Of a stretch of 64,000 bases of DNA, positions 28,413-40,605 are shown one piece after another; the stretch's first letter is position 1; each line of letters opens with the position of its first letter. The DNA comes from Escherichia coli (GTDB lineage Bacteria; Pseudomonadota; Gammaproteobacteria; Enterobacterales; Enterobacteriaceae). Below the pieces are notes generated by a model that saw only the letters and a program-made list of their open reading frames with translations, was not told the origin of the DNA and searched no databases. Made by a program: the position numbers and the translations under genes. The DNA is taken from the NCBI RefSeq assembly GCF_011881725.1, contig NZ_JAATUR010000014.1, positions 1 through 64,000 on the forward strand. The letters are read 5' to 3'.

Positions 28413-31400
28413 TGCAGGTGTTACCCCCGAGCAGCACAGGCGGCCCGTCGCGCCTGTTTATCATGCGTCCTGTCGCCACCACGCTGCTGATGGTGGCGAT
28501 CTTACTCGCCGGGATTATCGGCTATCGCGCCCTGCCCGTTTCTGCCCTGCCGGAAGTCGACTACCCGACCATTCAGGTGGTCACTCTCTACCCTGGCGCC
28601 AGCCCGGATGTGATGACATCTGCCGTTACCGCGCCGCTCGAACGCCAGTTCGGGCAGATGTCCGGCCTGAAACAGATGTCATCGCAGAGTTCCGGTGGCG
28701 CGTCAGTTATCACCTTGCAGTTTCAGCTAACATTGCCGCTGGATGTCGCCGAGCAGGAAGTGCAGGCGGCGATTAACGCTGCGACCAACTTGTTGCCGAG
28801 CGATCTGCCTAACCCGCCGGTTTACAGCAAAGTGAACCCGGCAGATCCGCCGATCATGACGCTCGCCGTCACCTCAACCGCCATGCCGATGATGCAAGTA
28901 GAAGATATGGTGGAAACCCGCGTCGCGCAGAAAATCTCGCAGATTTCCGGCGTCGGGCTGGTGACGCTTTCCGGCGGCCAGCGCCCAGCGGTACGCGTCA
29001 AACTAAACGCTCAAGCGATTGCCGCCCTCGGACTCACCAGCGAAACCGTGCGCACCGCCATTACCGGCGCTAACGTTAACTCGGCAAAAGGTAGCCTCGA
29101 CGGCCCTTCCCGCGCGGTCACGCTTTCCGCGAACGACCAGATGCAATCCGCCGAAGAGTATCGCCAGCTAATCATCGCCTACCAGAACGGCGCGCCGATT
29201 CGTCTGGGCGATGTCGCAACTGTAGAGCAAGGGGCTGAAAACAGCTGGCTCGGCGCGTGGGCGAACAAAGAACAGGCCATTGTGATGAATGTTCAGCGCC
29301 AGCCTGGTGCCAACATTATCTCCACCGCCGACAGCATCCGGCAGATGCTGCCACAGCTCACCGAGAGCCTGCCGAAATCGGTAAAAGTGACGGTACTTTC
29401 TGATCGCACCACCAACATCCGCGCATCGGTCGACGATACCCAGTTTGAATTGATGATGGCTATCGCGCTGGTAGTAATGATTATCTACCTGTTTTTGCGC
29501 AATATTCCGGCGACCATCATTCCAGGCGTCGCAGTACCGCTGTCGTTAATCGGCACCTTCGCAGTCATGGTATTTCTCGATTTTTCGATCAATAACCTGA
29601 CGCTGATGGCGCTAACCATCGCCACCGGGTTCGTGGTCGATGACGCCATCGTGGTGATCGAAAACATTTCCCGCTATATCGAAAAAGGCGAAAAACCGCT
29701 GGCGGCGGCGCTGAAAGGAGCAGGCGAAATCGGCTTTACCATTATCTCGCTCACCTTCTCGCTGATTGCGGTGTTGATCCCGCTGCTGTTTATGGGCGAT
29801 ATCGTCGGGCGACTGTTCCGCGAATTTGCTATTACTCTGGCGGTAGCGATTTTGATCTCAGCGGTGGTGTCGCTGACCCTGACGCCGATGATGTGCGCGC
29901 GGATGCTCAGCCAGGAGTCGCTGCGTAAACAGAACCGCTTCTCCCGTGCCTCGGAAAAAATGTTCGACAGGATCATTACCGCCTATGGTCGGGGGCTGGC
30001 AAAGGTGCTGAATCATCCGTGGCTGACCTTAAGCGTGGCGCTTAGCACGCTGCTGCTTAGTGTATTGCTGTGGGTGTTTATTCCGAAAGGCTTCTTCCCG
30101 GTGCAGGACAACGGCATTATTCAGGGCACCTTGCAGGCACCGCAATCCAGCTCCTTTGCCAATATGGCCCAGCGGCAACGTCAGGTTGCGGACGTGATTT
30201 TACAAGATCCGGCAGTGCAAAGTCTGACCTCATTTGTTGGCGTTGACGGCACTAACCCGTCACTGAATAGTGCGCGTTTACAGATCAACCTCAAACCACT
30301 GGATGAACGTGATGACCGGGTGCAAAAAGTCATCGCCCGTCTGCAAACGGCGGTGGATAAAGTTCCTGGCGTCGATCTCTTCTTACAGCCGACACAAGAT
30401 CTGACCATCGATACCCAGGTCAGCCGCACCCAGTACCAGTTTACATTGCAGGCCACGTCACTGGATGCGCTCAGTACCTGGGTGCCGCAGCTCATGGAAA
30501 AACTCCAGCAGCTGCCGCAGCTCTCTGATGTCTCCAGCGACTGGCAGGACAAAGGGCTGGTGGCGTATGTCAATGTTGATCGCGACAGCGCCAGCCGTCT
30601 GGGGATCAGCATGGCAGATGTCGATAACGCCCTGTACAACGCGTTTGGTCAGCGGCTGATTTCCACGATTTATACCCAGGCCAATCAGTATCGGGTGGTG
30701 CTGGAGCACAACACCGAAAATACGCCAGGCCTTGCGGCGCTGGATACCGTCCGTCTGACCAGTAGCGACGGAGGCGTGGTGCCGCTAAGCTCAATTGCCA
30801 AAATTGAGCAGCGTTTTGCGCCGCTCTCCATCAACCACCTGGATCAGTTCCCGGTCACTACCATCTCCTTTAACGTGCCGGATAACTATTCGCTGGGCGA
30901 TGCCGTGCAGGCGATTATGGACGCCGAAAAGACGCTGAATCTGCCAGTGGATATCACCACGCAGTTCCAGGGCAGCACCCTCGCCTTCCAGTCGGCGCTG
31001 GGCAGCACTGTCTGGCTGATTGTCGCGGCTGTGGTGGCGATGTATATCGTGCTCGGCATTCTGTACGAAAGTTTTATTCATCCGATCACCATTCTCTCGA
31101 CGCTGCCCACGGCAGGCGTCGGCGCACTCCTGGCGTTAATGATTGCCGGTAGTGAACTGGATGTAATCGCCATTATCGGCATTATTTTGTTGATCGGTAT
31201 CGTGAAGAAGAACGCCATCATGATGATCGACTTCGCGCTGGCTGCTGAGCGCGAGCAAGGCATGTCGCCGCGTGATGCTATCTACCAGGCCTGTCTGCTG
31301 CGTTTTCGTCCAATCCTGATGACCACACTGGCGGCACTGCTTGGCGCGCTGCCGCTGATGTTGAGTACCGGGGTCGGCGCGGAACTGCGTCGTCCGTTAG

Positions 31401-31534
31401 GCATTGGCATGGTCGGCGGTCTGGTTGTCAGCCAGGTGCTGACGCTGTTCACCACGCCAGTGATTTATCTGCTGTTCGACCGTCTGGCATTGTGGACTAA
31501 AAGCCGCTTTACCCGTCATGAAGAGGAGGCGTAA
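28412..31534 (+). CDS. mdtB: RND multidrug efflux transporter subunit MdtB
   Basis: A 1040-residue inner membrane RND transporter with two sets of six spans and two large periplasmic loops. The N-terminal [29 protein letters not shown], the first TM4 motif [14 protein letters not shown] with the proton-relay Asp pair, and the second repeat's [15 protein letters not shown] are characteristic. MdtB and MdtC form a B2C heterotrimer that exports bile salts, novobiocin and other compounds through TolC. It is adjacent to mdtC with no gap. Confidence 0.97.
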   Translation: MQVLPPSSTGGPSRLFIMRPVATTLLMVAILLAGIIGYRALPVSALPEVDYPTIQVVTLYPGASPDVMTSAVTAPLERQFGQMSGLKQMSSQSSGGASVITLQFQLTLPLDVAEQEVQAAINAATNLLPSDLPNPPVYSKVNPADPPIMTLAVTSTAMPMMQVEDMVETRVAQKISQISGVGLVTLSGGQRPAVRVKLNAQAIAALGLTSETVRTAITGANVNSAKGSLDGPSRAVTLSANDQMQSAEEYRQLIIAYQNGAPIRLGDVATVEQGAENSWLGAWANKEQAIVMNVQRQPGANIISTADSIRQMLPQLTESLPKSVKVTVLSDRTTNIRASVDDTQFELMMAIALVVMIIYLFLRNIPATIIPGVAVPLSLIGTFAVMVFLDFSINNLTLMALTIATGFVVDDAIVVIENISRYIEKGEKPLAAALKGAGEIGFTIISLTFSLIAVLIPLLFMGDIVGRLFREFAITLAVAILISAVVSLTLTPMMCARMLSQESLRKQNRFSRASEKMFDRIITAYGRGLAKVLNHPWLTLSVALSTLLLSVLLWVFIPKGFFPVQDNGIIQGTLQAPQSSSFANMAQRQRQVADVILQDPAVQSLTSFVGVDGTNPSLNSARLQINLKPLDERDDRVQKVIARLQTAVDKVPGVDLFLQPTQDLTIDTQVSRTQYQFTLQATSLDALSTWVPQLMEKLQQLPQLSDVSSDWQDKGLVAYVNVDRDSASRLGISMADVDNALYNAFGQRLISTIYTQANQYRVVLEHNTENTPGLAALDTVRLTSSDGGVVPLSSIAKIEQRFAPLSINHLDQFPVTTISFNVPDNYSLGDAVQAIMDAEKTLNLPVDITTQFQGSTLAFQSALGSTVWLIVAAVVAMYIVLGILYESFIHPITILSTLPTAGVGALLALMIAGSELDVIAIIGIILLIGIVKKNAIMMIDFALAAEREQGMSPRDAIYQACLLRFRPILMTTLAALLGALPLMLSTGVGAELRRPLGIGMVGGLVVSQVLTLFTTPVIYLLFDRLALWTKSRFTRHEEEA

Positions 31535-34500
31535 GTGAAGTTTTTTGCCCTCTTCATTTACCGCCCGGTGGCGACGATTTTACTGTCGGTCGCCATTACC
31601 CTGTGCGGCATACTGGGTTTCCGTATGCTGCCGGTAGCTCCTCTGCCGCAGGTCGATTTTCCGGTGATTATGGTCAGTGCCTCACTGCCAGGCGCGTCGC
31701 CGGAGACAATGGCATCTTCCGTTGCCACGCCGCTGGAGCGCTCGCTTGGGCGAATTGCCGGGGTCAGCGAAATGACCTCCAGCAGTTCGCTCGGCAGCAC
31801 ACGTATTATTTTGCAGTTTGATTTTGACCGGGATATTAACGGCGCGGCGCGTGATGTGCAGGCTGCGATCAACGCCGCGCAAAGTTTGCTGCCCAGCGGG
31901 ATGCCCAGCCGTCCGACCTATCGCAAAGCGAACCCGTCGGATGCGCCAATTATGATCCTGACGCTGACATCCGATACTTTTTCGCAAGGTGAACTGTACG
32001 ATTTCGCCTCAACGCAACTGGCTCCGACAATTTCGCAAATCGACGGTGTCGGTGATGTTGATGTCGGCGGCAGCTCGTTGCCCGCCGTGCGCGTTGGGCT
32101 GAACCCACAGGCGCTGTTTAATCAGGGCGTGTCGCTGGACGACGTACGCACTGCCATCAGCAATGCCAACGTGCGTAAACCGCAGGGCGCGCTGGAAGAT
32201 GGCACTCACCGCTGGCAGATCCAGACCAACGATGAGCTAAAAACTGCTGCCGAATACCAGCCGCTGATTATTCATTACAACAACGGCGGCGCGGTTCGTC
32301 TGGGCGATGTGGCGACGGTAACCGACTCAGTACAAGATGTACGTAACGCCGGGATGACCAACGCTAAACCGGCTATTTTGTTGATGATCCGCAAACTGCC
32401 GGAAGCCAATATTATCCAGACAGTTGACAGTATCCGGGCAACATTACCGGAGTTACAGGAGACCATTCCGGCAGCGATTGATCTGCAAATCGCCCAAGAT
32501 CGCTCCCCCACCATTCGCGCCTCGCTGGAAGAAGTCGAGCAAACGCTGATTATCTCGGTGGCGCTGGTGATCCTGGTGGTCTTTTTATTCCTGCGCTCGG
32601 GTCGCGCCACCATTATTCCCGCCGTTGCGGTGCCAGTTTCGCTGATTGGTACGTTTGCGGCGATGTATCTGTGCGGCTTCAGTCTCAATAACCTGTCACT
32701 GATGGCGCTCACCATCGCCACTGGCTTTGTGGTGGATGACGCCATCGTGGTGCTGGAAAACATTGCCCGTCATCTGGAAGCGGGAATGAAACCGTTGCAA
32801 GCCGCGCTGCAAGGTACTCGCGAAGTCGGCTTTACAGTGCTGTCGATGAGTCTGTCACTGGTGGCGGTGTTCCTGCCGTTACTGTTGATGGGGGGACTGC
32901 CGGGGCGCCTGTTACGCGAGTTTGCCGTGACGCTTTCTGTCGCCATTGGTATTTCGTTGCTGGTTTCTCTGACATTAACGCCGATGATGTGCGGCTGGAT
33001 GCTGAAAGCCAGCAAGCCGCGCGAACAAAAGCGTCTGCGTGGTTTTGGCCGCATGTTGGTTGCCCTGCAACAAGGCTATGGCAAGTCGCTGAAATGGGTG
33101 CTCAATCATACTCGTCTGGTGGGCGTGATACTGCTTGGCACCATTGCGCTGAATATCTGGCTGTATATCTCGATCCCGAAAACTTTCTTCCCGGAACAGG
33201 ACACCGGTGTGCTGATGGGCGGCATACAAGCTGACCAGAGCATTTCGTTCCAGGCGATGCGCGGCAAGTTACAGGATTTCATGAAAATTATTCGTGACGA
33301 TCCGGCAGTGGATAATGTCACTGGCTTTACCGGCGGTTCACGGGTGAACAGTGGGATGATGTTTATCACGCTGAAACCACGCGACGAACGCAGCGAAACG
33401 GCGCAGCAAATTATCGACCGTCTGCGGGTGAAGCTGGCGAAAGAGCCTGGGGCGAATCTGTTCCTGATGGCGGTACAGGATATTCGCGTTGGCGGACGTC
33501 AGTCGAATGCCAGTTACCAGTACACGTTGTTATCCGACGATCTGGCGGCGCTGCGTGAATGGGAGCCGAAAATCCGCAAAAAACTGGCAACGTTGCCGGA
33601 ACTGGCGGACGTTAACTCCGACCAGCAGGATAACGGCGCGGAAATGAATCTGGTTTACGATCGTGACACCATGGCGCGGCTTGGAATCGATGTGCAGGCC
33701 GCCAACAGCCTGCTAAATAACGCCTTCGGTCAGCGGCAAATCTCGACCATTTACCAGCCGATGAACCAGTACAAAGTGGTGATGGAAGTGGATCCGCGCT
33801 ATACCCAGGACATCAGCGCGCTGGAAAAAATGTTCGTCATTAATAACGAAGGCAAAGCGATCCCGCTGTCGTATTTCGCCAAATGGCAACCAGCGAATGC
33901 CCCGCTGTCGGTGAATCATCAGGGATTATCGGCGGCCTCGACCATCTCGTTCAACCTGCCGACCGGGAAATCGCTCTCGGACGCCAGTGCGGCGATCGAC
34001 CGCGCAATGACCCAACTTGGTGTGCCTTCGACGGTGCGCGGCAGTTTTGCCGGTACAGCGCAGGTGTTCCAGGAGACGATGAACTCGCAGGTAATCCTGA
34101 TTATCGCAGCCATCGCCACGGTGTATATCGTGCTGGGTATCCTTTACGAGAGTTATGTACACCCGCTGACCATTCTCTCCACCCTGCCCTCGGCGGGCGT
34201 TGGGGCGCTGCTGGCGCTGGAGCTGTTCGATGCCCCGTTCAGCCTAATCGCCCTGATAGGGATCATGCTATTAATCGGCATCGTGAAGAAAAACGCCATC
34301 ATGATGGTCGATTTTGCGCTTGAAGCCCAACGGCACGGTAATCTGACACCGCAGGAGGCTATTTTTCAGGCCTGCCTGCTGCGTTTTCGCCCGATTATGA
34401 TGACCACTCTGGCGGCGCTGTTTGGCGCGCTGCCGCTGGTGCTGTCGGGCGGCGACGGCTCGGAACTGCGGCAACCCTTGGGGATCACCATTGTCGGCGG

Positions 34501-34612
34501 TCTGGTGATGAGCCAACTCCTGACACTGTATACCACGCCAGTGGTGTATCTCTTTTTCGACCGTCTGCGGCTGCGTTTTTCGCGTAAACCTAAAGAAACG
34601 GTAACCGAGTAA
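31535..34612 (+). CDS. mdtC: RND multidrug efflux transporter subunit MdtC
   Basis: A 1025-residue paralogue of MdtB and its partner in the heterotrimeric pump. It starts with GTG at 31535 directly after the mdtB stop. It shares the family landmarks: [26 protein letters not shown], the TM4 segment [19 protein letters not shown] and [19 protein letters not shown]. Published work finds that proton translocation and substrate binding are divided between MdtB and MdtC; that cannot be judged from this sequence. The stop is followed at once by mdtD. Confidence 0.97.
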   Translation: MKFFALFIYRPVATILLSVAITLCGILGFRMLPVAPLPQVDFPVIMVSASLPGASPETMASSVATPLERSLGRIAGVSEMTSSSSLGSTRIILQFDFDRDINGAARDVQAAINAAQSLLPSGMPSRPTYRKANPSDAPIMILTLTSDTFSQGELYDFASTQLAPTISQIDGVGDVDVGGSSLPAVRVGLNPQALFNQGVSLDDVRTAISNANVRKPQGALEDGTHRWQIQTNDELKTAAEYQPLIIHYNNGGAVRLGDVATVTDSVQDVRNAGMTNAKPAILLMIRKLPEANIIQTVDSIRATLPELQETIPAAIDLQIAQDRSPTIRASLEEVEQTLIISVALVILVVFLFLRSGRATIIPAVAVPVSLIGTFAAMYLCGFSLNNLSLMALTIATGFVVDDAIVVLENIARHLEAGMKPLQAALQGTREVGFTVLSMSLSLVAVFLPLLLMGGLPGRLLREFAVTLSVAIGISLLVSLTLTPMMCGWMLKASKPREQKRLRGFGRMLVALQQGYGKSLKWVLNHTRLVGVILLGTIALNIWLYISIPKTFFPEQDTGVLMGGIQADQSISFQAMRGKLQDFMKIIRDDPAVDNVTGFTGGSRVNSGMMFITLKPRDERSETAQQIIDRLRVKLAKEPGANLFLMAVQDIRVGGRQSNASYQYTLLSDDLAALREWEPKIRKKLATLPELADVNSDQQDNGAEMNLVYDRDTMARLGIDVQAANSLLNNAFGQRQISTIYQPMNQYKVVMEVDPRYTQDISALEKMFVINNEGKAIPLSYFAKWQPANAPLSVNHQGLSAASTISFNLPTGKSLSDASAAIDRAMTQLGVPSTVRGSFAGTAQVFQETMNSQVILIIAAIATVYIVLGILYESYVHPLTILSTLPSAGVGALLALELFDAPFSLIALIGIMLLIGIVKKNAIMMVDFALEAQRHGNLTPQEAIFQACLLRFRPIMMTTLAALFGALPLVLSGGDGSELRQPLGITIVGGLVMSQLLTLYTTPVVYLFFDRLRLRFSRKPKETVTE

Positions 34613-36028
34613 ATGACAGAGCTTCCCGACAGCACCCGCTGGCAATTGTGGATTGTGGCGTTCGGCTTCTTTATGCAGTCGCTGGACACCACCATCGTTA
34701 ACACCGCGCTTCCCTCAATGGCGCAAAGCCTGGGGGAAAGTCCGCTGCATATGCACATGGTCATTGTCTCTTATGTGCTGACCGTAGCGGTGATGCTGCC
34801 TGCCAGCGGCTGGTTGGCGGACAAAGTTGGCGTGCGCAATATTTTCTTTACCGCCATTGTACTGTTTACTCTCGGCTCCCTGTTTTGTGCGCTTTCCGCC
34901 ACGCTAAACGAACTGTTGCTGGCACGTGCGTTACAGGGCGTCGGCGGCGCGATGATGGTGCCGGTCGGCAGGTTAACGGTGATGAAAATTGTTCCGCGTG
35001 AGCAATATATGGCGGCGATGACCTTTGTCACGCTACCCGGTCAGGTCGGCCCGTTGCTCGGTCCGGCACTCGGCGGTCTGTTGGTGGAGTACGCGTCGTG
35101 GCACTGGATCTTTTTGATCAACATTCCGGTAGGGATTATTGGTGCGATCGCCACACTGATGTTAATGCCGAACTACACCATGCAGACGCGGCGCTTCGAT
35201 CTCTCCGGCTTTTTATTGCTGGCAGTCGGCATGGCGGTGTTAACCCTGGCGCTGGACGGCAGTAAAGGTACAGGTTTATCGCCGCTGGCGATTGCTGCTC
35301 TGGTCGCAGTCGGCGTGGTGGCACTGGTGCTTTATCTGCTGCATGCCAGAAACAACCACCGCGCCCTGTTCAGTCTGAAACTGTTCCGCACCCGTACCTT
35401 TTCGCTGGGCCTCGCGGGGAGTTTCGCCGGGCGTGTTGGCAGTGGCATGTTGCCCTTTATGACGCCTGTTTTTCTGCAAATCGGCCTCGGTTTTTCTCCG
35501 TTTCACGCCGGATTGATGATGATCCCTATGGTACTCGGCAGCATGGGGATGAAACGAATTGTGGTGCAGGTGGTTAACCGTTTTGGTTATCGTCGTGTGC
35601 TGGTGGCGACCACACTGGGCCTGTCGCTGGTCACCCTGCTGTTTATGACCACCGCGTTGCTGGGCTGGTACTATGCTTTACCGTTCGTCCTGTTTTTACA
35701 AGGGATGGTCAACTCGACCCGTTTCTCCTCAATGAACACCCTGACGCTGAAAGATCTGCCTGACAAACTGGCGAGCAGCGGCAACAGCCTGCTGTCGATG
35801 ATTATGCAATTGTCGATGAGTATCGGCGTGACTATCGCCGGGCTGTTGCTGGGACTTTTTGGTTCGCAGCATGTCAGCGTCGACAGCGGCACCACACAAA
35901 CCGTCTTTATGTACACCTGGCTTTGTATGGCGTTTATCATCGCCCTTCCGGCGTTCATCTTTGCCAGAGTTCCGAACGATACGCATCAAAATGTGGCTAT
36001 TTCGCGGCGCAAAAGGAGTACTCAATGA
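34613..36028 (+). CDS. mdtD: MFS transporter MdtD (IceT)
   Basis: A 471-residue major facilitator of the 14-span DHA2 type, with the family motif [15 protein letters not shown] and motif C-like [22 protein letters not shown]. It is cotranscribed with mdtABC, but in published work it is not needed for MdtABC drug export; it has been reported as an iron-citrate exporter. The stop overlaps the baeS start in an ATGA junction. The start is directly after the mdtC stop, so translational coupling is likely across the operon. Confidence 0.94.
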   Translation: MTELPDSTRWQLWIVAFGFFMQSLDTTIVNTALPSMAQSLGESPLHMHMVIVSYVLTVAVMLPASGWLADKVGVRNIFFTAIVLFTLGSLFCALSATLNELLLARALQGVGGAMMVPVGRLTVMKIVPREQYMAAMTFVTLPGQVGPLLGPALGGLLVEYASWHWIFLINIPVGIIGAIATLMLMPNYTMQTRRFDLSGFLLLAVGMAVLTLALDGSKGTGLSPLAIAALVAVGVVALVLYLLHARNNHRALFSLKLFRTRTFSLGLAGSFAGRVGSGMLPFMTPVFLQIGLGFSPFHAGLMMIPMVLGSMGMKRIVVQVVNRFGYRRVLVATTLGLSLVTLLFMTTALLGWYYALPFVLFLQGMVNSTRFSSMNTLTLKDLPDKLASSGNSLLSMIMQLSMSIGVTIAGLLLGLFGSQHVSVDSGTTQTVFMYTWLCMAFIIALPAFIFARVPNDTHQNVAISRRKRSTQ

Positions 36029-37428
36029 AGTTCTGGCGGCCCGGTATTACCGGCAAACTGTTTCTGGCGATTTTCGCTACCTGCATCGTCTTACTGATCA
36101 CTATGCATTGGGCGGTGCGTATCAGTTTTGAGCGCGGATTTATTGATTATATCAAGCATGGCAATGAACAACGGCTACAAATGCTCGGCGATGCGCTTGG
36201 TGAGCAGTACGCCCAGCATGGGAACTGGCGCTTCCTGCGTAATAACGATCGCTTTGTGTTTCAGATCCTACGTTCGCTGGAGCATGATAACAACGAAGAT
36301 AAGCCCGGCCCCGGCATGCCACCACACGGCTGGCGCACCCAGTTCTGGGTGGTTGATCAAAACAACAAAGTTCTGGTTGGGCCGCGTGCGCCGGTTCCAC
36401 CTGACGGTACTCGGCGGCCCATTCTGGTCAATGGTGTTGAGGTTGGCGCGGTGATCGCCTCGCCCGTTGAACGGTTAACCCGCAATACTGATATCAATTT
36501 CGACAAACAACAGCGGCAAACCAGTTGGTTGATCGTGGCTTTATCTACCTTACTGGCGGCGCTGGCGACTTTCCCACTGGCGCGCGGTTTATTGGCCCCC
36601 GTCAAACGGTTAGTCGATGGCACGCACAAACTGGCGGCGGGCGATTTCACTACACGAGTAACGCCTACCAGCGAAGACGAGTTGGGCAGACTGGCGCAAG
36701 ACTTCAACCAGCTCGCCAGCACGCTGGAGAAAAACCAGCAAATGCGCCGCGATTTTATGGCCGATATCTCTCACGAATTACGCACCCCCCTTGCGGTACT
36801 TCGCGGTGAACTGGAAGCGATTCAGGATGGCGTGCGTAAATTCACGCCGGAGACAGTGGCCTCTTTGCAGGCAGAAGTAGGAACGCTTACCAAACTGGTG
36901 GATGATCTCCATCAGTTGTCGATGTCTGATGAAGGCGCTCTCGCCTATCAAAAAGCGCCGGTAGACTTGATCCCTCTGCTGGAAGTGGCGGGCGGCGCAT
37001 TTCGCGAACGGTTCGCCAGTCGTGGCCTGAAACTGCAATTTTCCCTGCCAGACAGCATTACCGTATTTGGCGATCGCGATCGTTTAATGCAGTTGTTCAA
37101 TAATTTACTGGAAAACAGCCTGCGCTACACCGACAGCGGCGGCAGCCTGCAAATCTCCGCCGAACAGCGCGATAAAACGGTACGACTCATCTTTGCCGAC
37201 AGCGCGCCGGGCGTCAGCGACGATCAACTGCAAAAATTGTTTGAGCGTTTTTATCGCGCCGAAGGTTCCCGCAACCGTGCCAGCGGCGGTTCCGGGCTGG
37301 GGCTGGCGATTTGCGTAAACATCGTTGAAGCGCATAATGGCCGCATTCTTGCCGCCCATTCGCCTTTTGGCGGGGTAAGCATTACAGTAGAGTTACCGCT
37401 GGAACGAGATTTACAGGGAGAAGCATGA
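36025..37428 (+). CDS. baeS: Sensor histidine kinase BaeS
   Basis: Inner membrane sensor of envelope damage. The 467-residue protein has a first span ([22 protein letters not shown]), a periplasmic sensor of about 130 residues, a second span ([22 protein letters not shown]), a HAMP domain, and a kinase core. The core has the phospho-acceptor [13 protein letters not shown] (His near residue 250), N-box [14 protein letters not shown] and G-box [17 protein letters not shown]. The G1-like motif reads [11 protein letters not shown], with Ser-Ala in the place of the common N-G-P-G. It overlaps mdtD and baeR by four bases on each side. Confidence 0.97.
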   Translation: MKFWRPGITGKLFLAIFATCIVLLITMHWAVRISFERGFIDYIKHGNEQRLQMLGDALGEQYAQHGNWRFLRNNDRFVFQILRSLEHDNNEDKPGPGMPPHGWRTQFWVVDQNNKVLVGPRAPVPPDGTRRPILVNGVEVGAVIASPVERLTRNTDINFDKQQRQTSWLIVALSTLLAALATFPLARGLLAPVKRLVDGTHKLAAGDFTTRVTPTSEDELGRLAQDFNQLASTLEKNQQMRRDFMADISHELRTPLAVLRGELEAIQDGVRKFTPETVASLQAEVGTLTKLVDDLHQLSMSDEGALAYQKAPVDLIPLLEVAGGAFRERFASRGLKLQFSLPDSITVFGDRDRLMQLFNNLLENSLRYTDSGGSLQISAEQRDKTVRLIFADSAPGVSDDQLQKLFERFYRAEGSRNRASGGSGLGLAICVNIVEAHNGRILAAHSPFGGVSITVELPLERDLQGEA

Positions 37429-38147
37429 CTGAGTTACCCATCGACGAAAACACGCCACGCATTTTAATCGTGGAAGATGAACCCAAACTGGGGCAGTTGC
37501 TCATTGATTATCTGCGTGCCGCGAGCTACGCGCCAATGCTTATTAGCCACGGCGATCAGGTACTGCATTACGTGCGCCAGACGCCGCCTGATCTCATCCT
37601 GCTGGATCTGATGCTTCCAGGCACCGATGGTCTGACGCTATGCCGGGAAATTCGTCGTTTTTCCGATGTTCCAATTGTGATGGTGACGGCGAAAATTGAA
37701 GAGATCGATCGCCTGCTGGGGCTGGAAATTGGTGCTGATGACTATATCTGCAAGCCCTATAGCCCGCGTGAAGTGGTGGCGCGCGTCAAAACCATTTTGC
37801 GCCGCTGCAAACCGCAGCGCGAGTTGCAGCAGCAGGATGCCGAAAGCCCGTTAATTATCGATGAAGGCCGTTTTCAGGCTTCATGGCGTGGAAAAATGCT
37901 GGACCTGACGCCTGCGGAATTTCGCCTGTTGAAAACGCTCTCTCATGAACCGGGTAAAGTGTTCTCTCGCGAGCAACTGCTTAACCATCTTTACGATGAC
38001 TACCGTGTGGTGACCGACCGCACCATCGACAGCCACATTAAAAACCTGCGCCGCAAGCTGGAAGCTCTGGACGAAGAGCAGTCTTTTATCCGCGCTGTTT
38101 ACGGTGTCGGTTACCGTTGGGAAGCTGACGCCTGCCGTATCGTTTAA
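37425..38147 (+). CDS. baeR: Response regulator BaeR
   Basis: OmpR/PhoB-type regulator phosphorylated by BaeS. The 240-residue protein has a receiver domain with ILIVEDEPK (acidic pocket), [13 protein letters not shown] (phospho-Asp near residue 61) and MVTAKIEE. The C-terminal winged helix ends in [34 protein letters not shown]. It activates mdtABCD-baeSR, acrD and spy via the BaeR box, one of which is present before mdtA in this window, so the operon is autoregulated. Confidence 0.97.
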   Translation: MTELPIDENTPRILIVEDEPKLGQLLIDYLRAASYAPMLISHGDQVLHYVRQTPPDLILLDLMLPGTDGLTLCREIRRFSDVPIVMVTAKIEEIDRLLGLEIGADDYICKPYSPREVVARVKTILRRCKPQRELQQQDAESPLIIDEGRFQASWRGKMLDLTPAEFRLLKTLSHEPGKVFSREQLLNHLYDDYRVVTDRTIDSHIKNLRRKLEALDEEQSFIRAVYGVGYRWEADACRIV

Positions 38148-38198
38148 CCTGTTCCTTATGATGGCAGGCTCAAATTACAACGCGGACTAGTATTATTA

Positions 38199-38219
38199 CC
38201 CTCTCTGAAAAAGAGAGGG
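38199..38219 (+). terminator. Perfect 8-bp hairpin after baeR
   Basis: CCCTCTCT, a 5-base loop and AGAGAGGG form a perfect stem 52 bases after the baeR stop. No T-run follows, so it is either a weak terminator or a 3' end stabiliser of the long mdt-bae transcript. Confidence 0.45.
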
Positions 38220-38374
38220 ATAAAACCGTATCAGCCTTAAGATTCCTGCATATTTATCAGTAATCCCCCTCACCCTTTAGAAGGTATTCCCCTGATTGGC
38301 AGTCAACTGAATATCACCCATACTTAAATTGTTACATGCTGTTTTCGATACACAATTTCAATCAAGGAGTCATT

Positions 38375-38707
38375 ATGGCTGGTTGGTTTGAACTCAATAA
38401 GAGCAGTGAAAATCAGTTCCGGTTTGTGCTAAAAGCGGGCAACGGTGAGATCATTCTCACCAGCGAACTGTATACCTCAAAAGCTGCTGCGGAAAAGGGC
38501 ATTGCCTCCGTGCAAAGCAACAGTCCGCAGGATGAACGCTATGAGAAAAAAACAGCGAGCAACGGCAAATTTTATTTCAATCTGAAAGCTGCCAATCATC
38601 AGATAATTGGCTCCAGTCAGATGTATGCTACCGCTCAATCACGCGAAGTCGGAATTGCCTCCGTAAAAACCAATGGCGCAAGTCAGAAGGTGAAAGATAA
38701 TACTTAA
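38375..38707 (+). CDS. yegP: DUF1508 protein YegP
   Basis: A 110-residue soluble protein made of two DUF1508 repeats of about 48 residues: WFELNKSSENQFRFVLKAGNG-x-LTSELYTSKAAAEKGIASV and KFYFNLKAANHQIIGSSQMYATAQSREVGIASV. Each repeat has the FxLKAxNxxxIxxSxxY pattern. The function is unknown. I chose ATG 38375, preceded by AAGGAG at the proper distance; an upstream ATG would add 13 unconserved residues. It stands alone with its own terminator. Confidence 0.92.
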   Translation: MAGWFELNKSSENQFRFVLKAGNGEIILTSELYTSKAAAEKGIASVQSNSPQDERYEKKTASNGKFYFNLKAANHQIIGSSQMYATAQSREVGIASVKTNGASQKVKDNT

Positions 38708-38712
38708 TAGTT

Positions 38713-38747
38713 AAGCCGGGCGTAACTCAGTTGCGTCCGGCTTTATT
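38713..38747 (+). terminator. Intrinsic terminator of yegP
   Basis: AAGCCGG and CCGGCTT form a strong stem around a loop that includes CGTAACTCAGTTGCG, followed by TTATTT. It begins a few bases after the yegP stop. Confidence 0.85.
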
Positions 38748-39159
38748 TCCAATAAACGCTTTTTTAATGATGATAAAAATAAATCTGCGCTATTAAAATA
38801 ATGAGTAGATAAGTTTCAGTGTCAGAAATTATCTCCCCGCAATCCCCAATCTGAACTACCACCAACAGATATGTTGAACATCTTTCAGAAGTTCTCCAGA
38901 TTTTGGGTAACAATAATACAGGCACTCCCAGGCCTGAATCAGGCGAAGGCCTTTTTGTTCTTCCTTTTGAACACCACGTTATTGATCTCCTGCAAATACC
39001 AAAGAAATCATCCTTAACCAAAACCTGGACGCTACCAGACATTTACACTGGAGCCACCCCCGCCGATTGCGCTACAATGCCCGCCCTTAAAGTGGGGACA
39101 CTCCCCTGGCCGCTTCATCAGGTGAAGCGGATCTGACCTGTCATCAGAACGAGAGAATT
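38748..39159. other. Intergenic region yegP-trhP without a recognised gene
   Basis: A 412-base stretch. The left part (38760-38900) is AT-rich. Around 38900-39000 there is a frame that reads RPESGEGLFVLPFEHHVIDLLQI on the plus strand, which looks protein-like but has no clear start or ribosome site and no relative I can name. The right end carries the likely trhP promoter with -10 TACAAT near 39072 and a hairpin GGCCGCTTCATCAGGTGAAGCGG (39107-39130) in the leader. Confidence 0.5.
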
Positions 39160-40521
39160 ATGTTTAAACCGGAACTCCTTTCCCCAGCGGGAACGCTGAA
39201 AAATATGCGTTACGCTTTCGCCTATGGCGCAGATGCTGTTTATGCGGGCCAGCCGCGTTACTCCCTGCGTGTACGCAACAACGAATTCAACCACGAAAAT
39301 CTCCAGCTCGGCATTAACGAAGCCCATGCGCTGGGGAAAAAGTTTTATGTCGTGGTCAACATTGCGCCACACAACGCCAAGCTGAAAACCTTTATCCGTG
39401 ACCTGAAACCGGTTGTGGAAATGGGGCCGGATGCGCTGATTATGTCCGATCCGGGGCTGATTATGCTGGTGCGTGAACACTTCCCGGAGATGCCGATCCA
39501 TCTCTCGGTACAGGCTAACGCCGTAAACTGGGCGACGGTGAAATTCTGGCAGCAAATGGGCCTGACCCGCGTGATCCTCTCTCGCGAACTATCACTGGAA
39601 GAGATTGAAGAGATCCGCAATCAGGTGCCGGATATGGAACTCGAAATCTTCGTTCACGGCGCACTGTGCATGGCCTACTCCGGTCGCTGCCTGCTCTCGG
39701 GCTATATCAACAAGCGCGACCCGAACCAGGGAACCTGCACCAATGCCTGCCGCTGGGAGTACAACGTGCAGGAAGGCAAAGAAGATGACGTCGGCAACAT
39801 CGTACACAAATGCGAGCCGATTCCGGTGCAAAACGTTGAACCAACGCTGGGTATCGGCGCGCCAACCGACAAAGTGTTTATGATCGAAGAAGCCCAGCGT
39901 CCGGGCGAGTATATGACCGCGTTTGAAGACGAACACGGCACTTACATTATGAACTCGAAAGATCTGCGTGCTATCGCCCATGTTGAGCGCCTGACCAAAA
40001 TGGGCGTGCATTCGCTGAAAATCGAAGGTCGTACCAAATCTTTCTACTATTGTGCTCGCACCGCGCAGGTTTATCGGAAGGCTATCGATGATGCCGCTGC
40101 GGGTAAACCGTTCGACACCAGCCTGTTGGAAACGCTGGAAGGCCTGGCGCATCGCGGCTATACCGAAGGTTTCCTGCGTCGCCATACGCATGATGATTAT
40201 CAAAACTACGAATACGGTTATTCCGTTTCTGACCGCCAGCAGTTTGTTGGTGAGTTTACCGGTGAGCGCAAAGGCGACCTCGCGGCGGTAGCGGTTAAAA
40301 ACAAATTCTCCGTTGGCGACAGCCTTGAGCTGATGACTCCGCAGGGTAACATCAACTTTACCCTTGAGCATATGGAAAACGCCAAAGGCGAAGCGATGCC
40401 GGTTGCGCCGGGCGATGGTTATACTGTGTGGCTCCCGGTACCGCAGGATCTTGAGCTGAATTACGCGCTGCTGATGCGTAATTTCTCAGGGGAAACGACG
40501 CGTAACCCGCACGGTAAGTGA
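39160..40521 (+). CDS. trhP: tRNA hydroxylation protein TrhP (YegQ), U32 family
   Basis: A 453-residue U32 'peptidase' family protein; in E. coli it takes part in forming 5-hydroxyuridine at position 34 of tRNAs, the precursor of cmo5U, using prephenate-derived chemistry and an iron-sulphur cluster. The N-terminus FKPELLSPAGTLKNMRYAFAYGADAVYAG is typical. The signature EIFVHGALCMAYSGRCLLSGY is followed by GTCTNACRW, giving four Cys for cluster binding. A C-terminal U32-associated domain follows. The older name is yegQ. Confidence 0.95.
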   Translation: MFKPELLSPAGTLKNMRYAFAYGADAVYAGQPRYSLRVRNNEFNHENLQLGINEAHALGKKFYVVVNIAPHNAKLKTFIRDLKPVVEMGPDALIMSDPGLIMLVREHFPEMPIHLSVQANAVNWATVKFWQQMGLTRVILSRELSLEEIEEIRNQVPDMELEIFVHGALCMAYSGRCLLSGYINKRDPNQGTCTNACRWEYNVQEGKEDDVGNIVHKCEPIPVQNVEPTLGIGAPTDKVFMIEEAQRPGEYMTAFEDEHGTYIMNSKDLRAIAHVERLTKMGVHSLKIEGRTKSFYYCARTAQVYRKAIDDAAAGKPFDTSLLETLEGLAHRGYTEGFLRRHTHDDYQNYEYGYSVSDRQQFVGEFTGERKGDLAAVAVKNKFSVGDSLELMTPQGNINFTLEHMENAKGEAMPVAPGDGYTVWLPVPQDLELNYALLMRNFSGETTRNPHGK

Positions 40522-40605
40522 TTAATTTCGATTATTTTTCCCGGATGGAAAATTCTTAGAAATCGATCACATACAGCTGCATTTATTAAGGTTATCATCC
40601 GTTTC

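Noticed and set aside
37198..37222. Altered G1 motif in BaeS ([10 protein letters not shown]) as a damaged kinase
   Set aside because: I recall the same residues in the K-12 protein, so it is a family variant rather than a lesion.
34613..38147. mdtD-baeSR as a separate horizontally acquired system
   Set aside because: Overlapping junctions, base composition and order are those of the native E. coli mdtABCD-baeSR operon.
38764..39042. Minus-strand 92-codon frame between yegP and trhP
   Set aside because: No ribosome site, no known relative and a Cys/Arg-rich composition typical of non-coding frames.
39592..40371. Open frame of 259 codons on the minus strand opposite trhP
   Set aside because: Shadow of trhP with no motif, no promoter and no conserved start.
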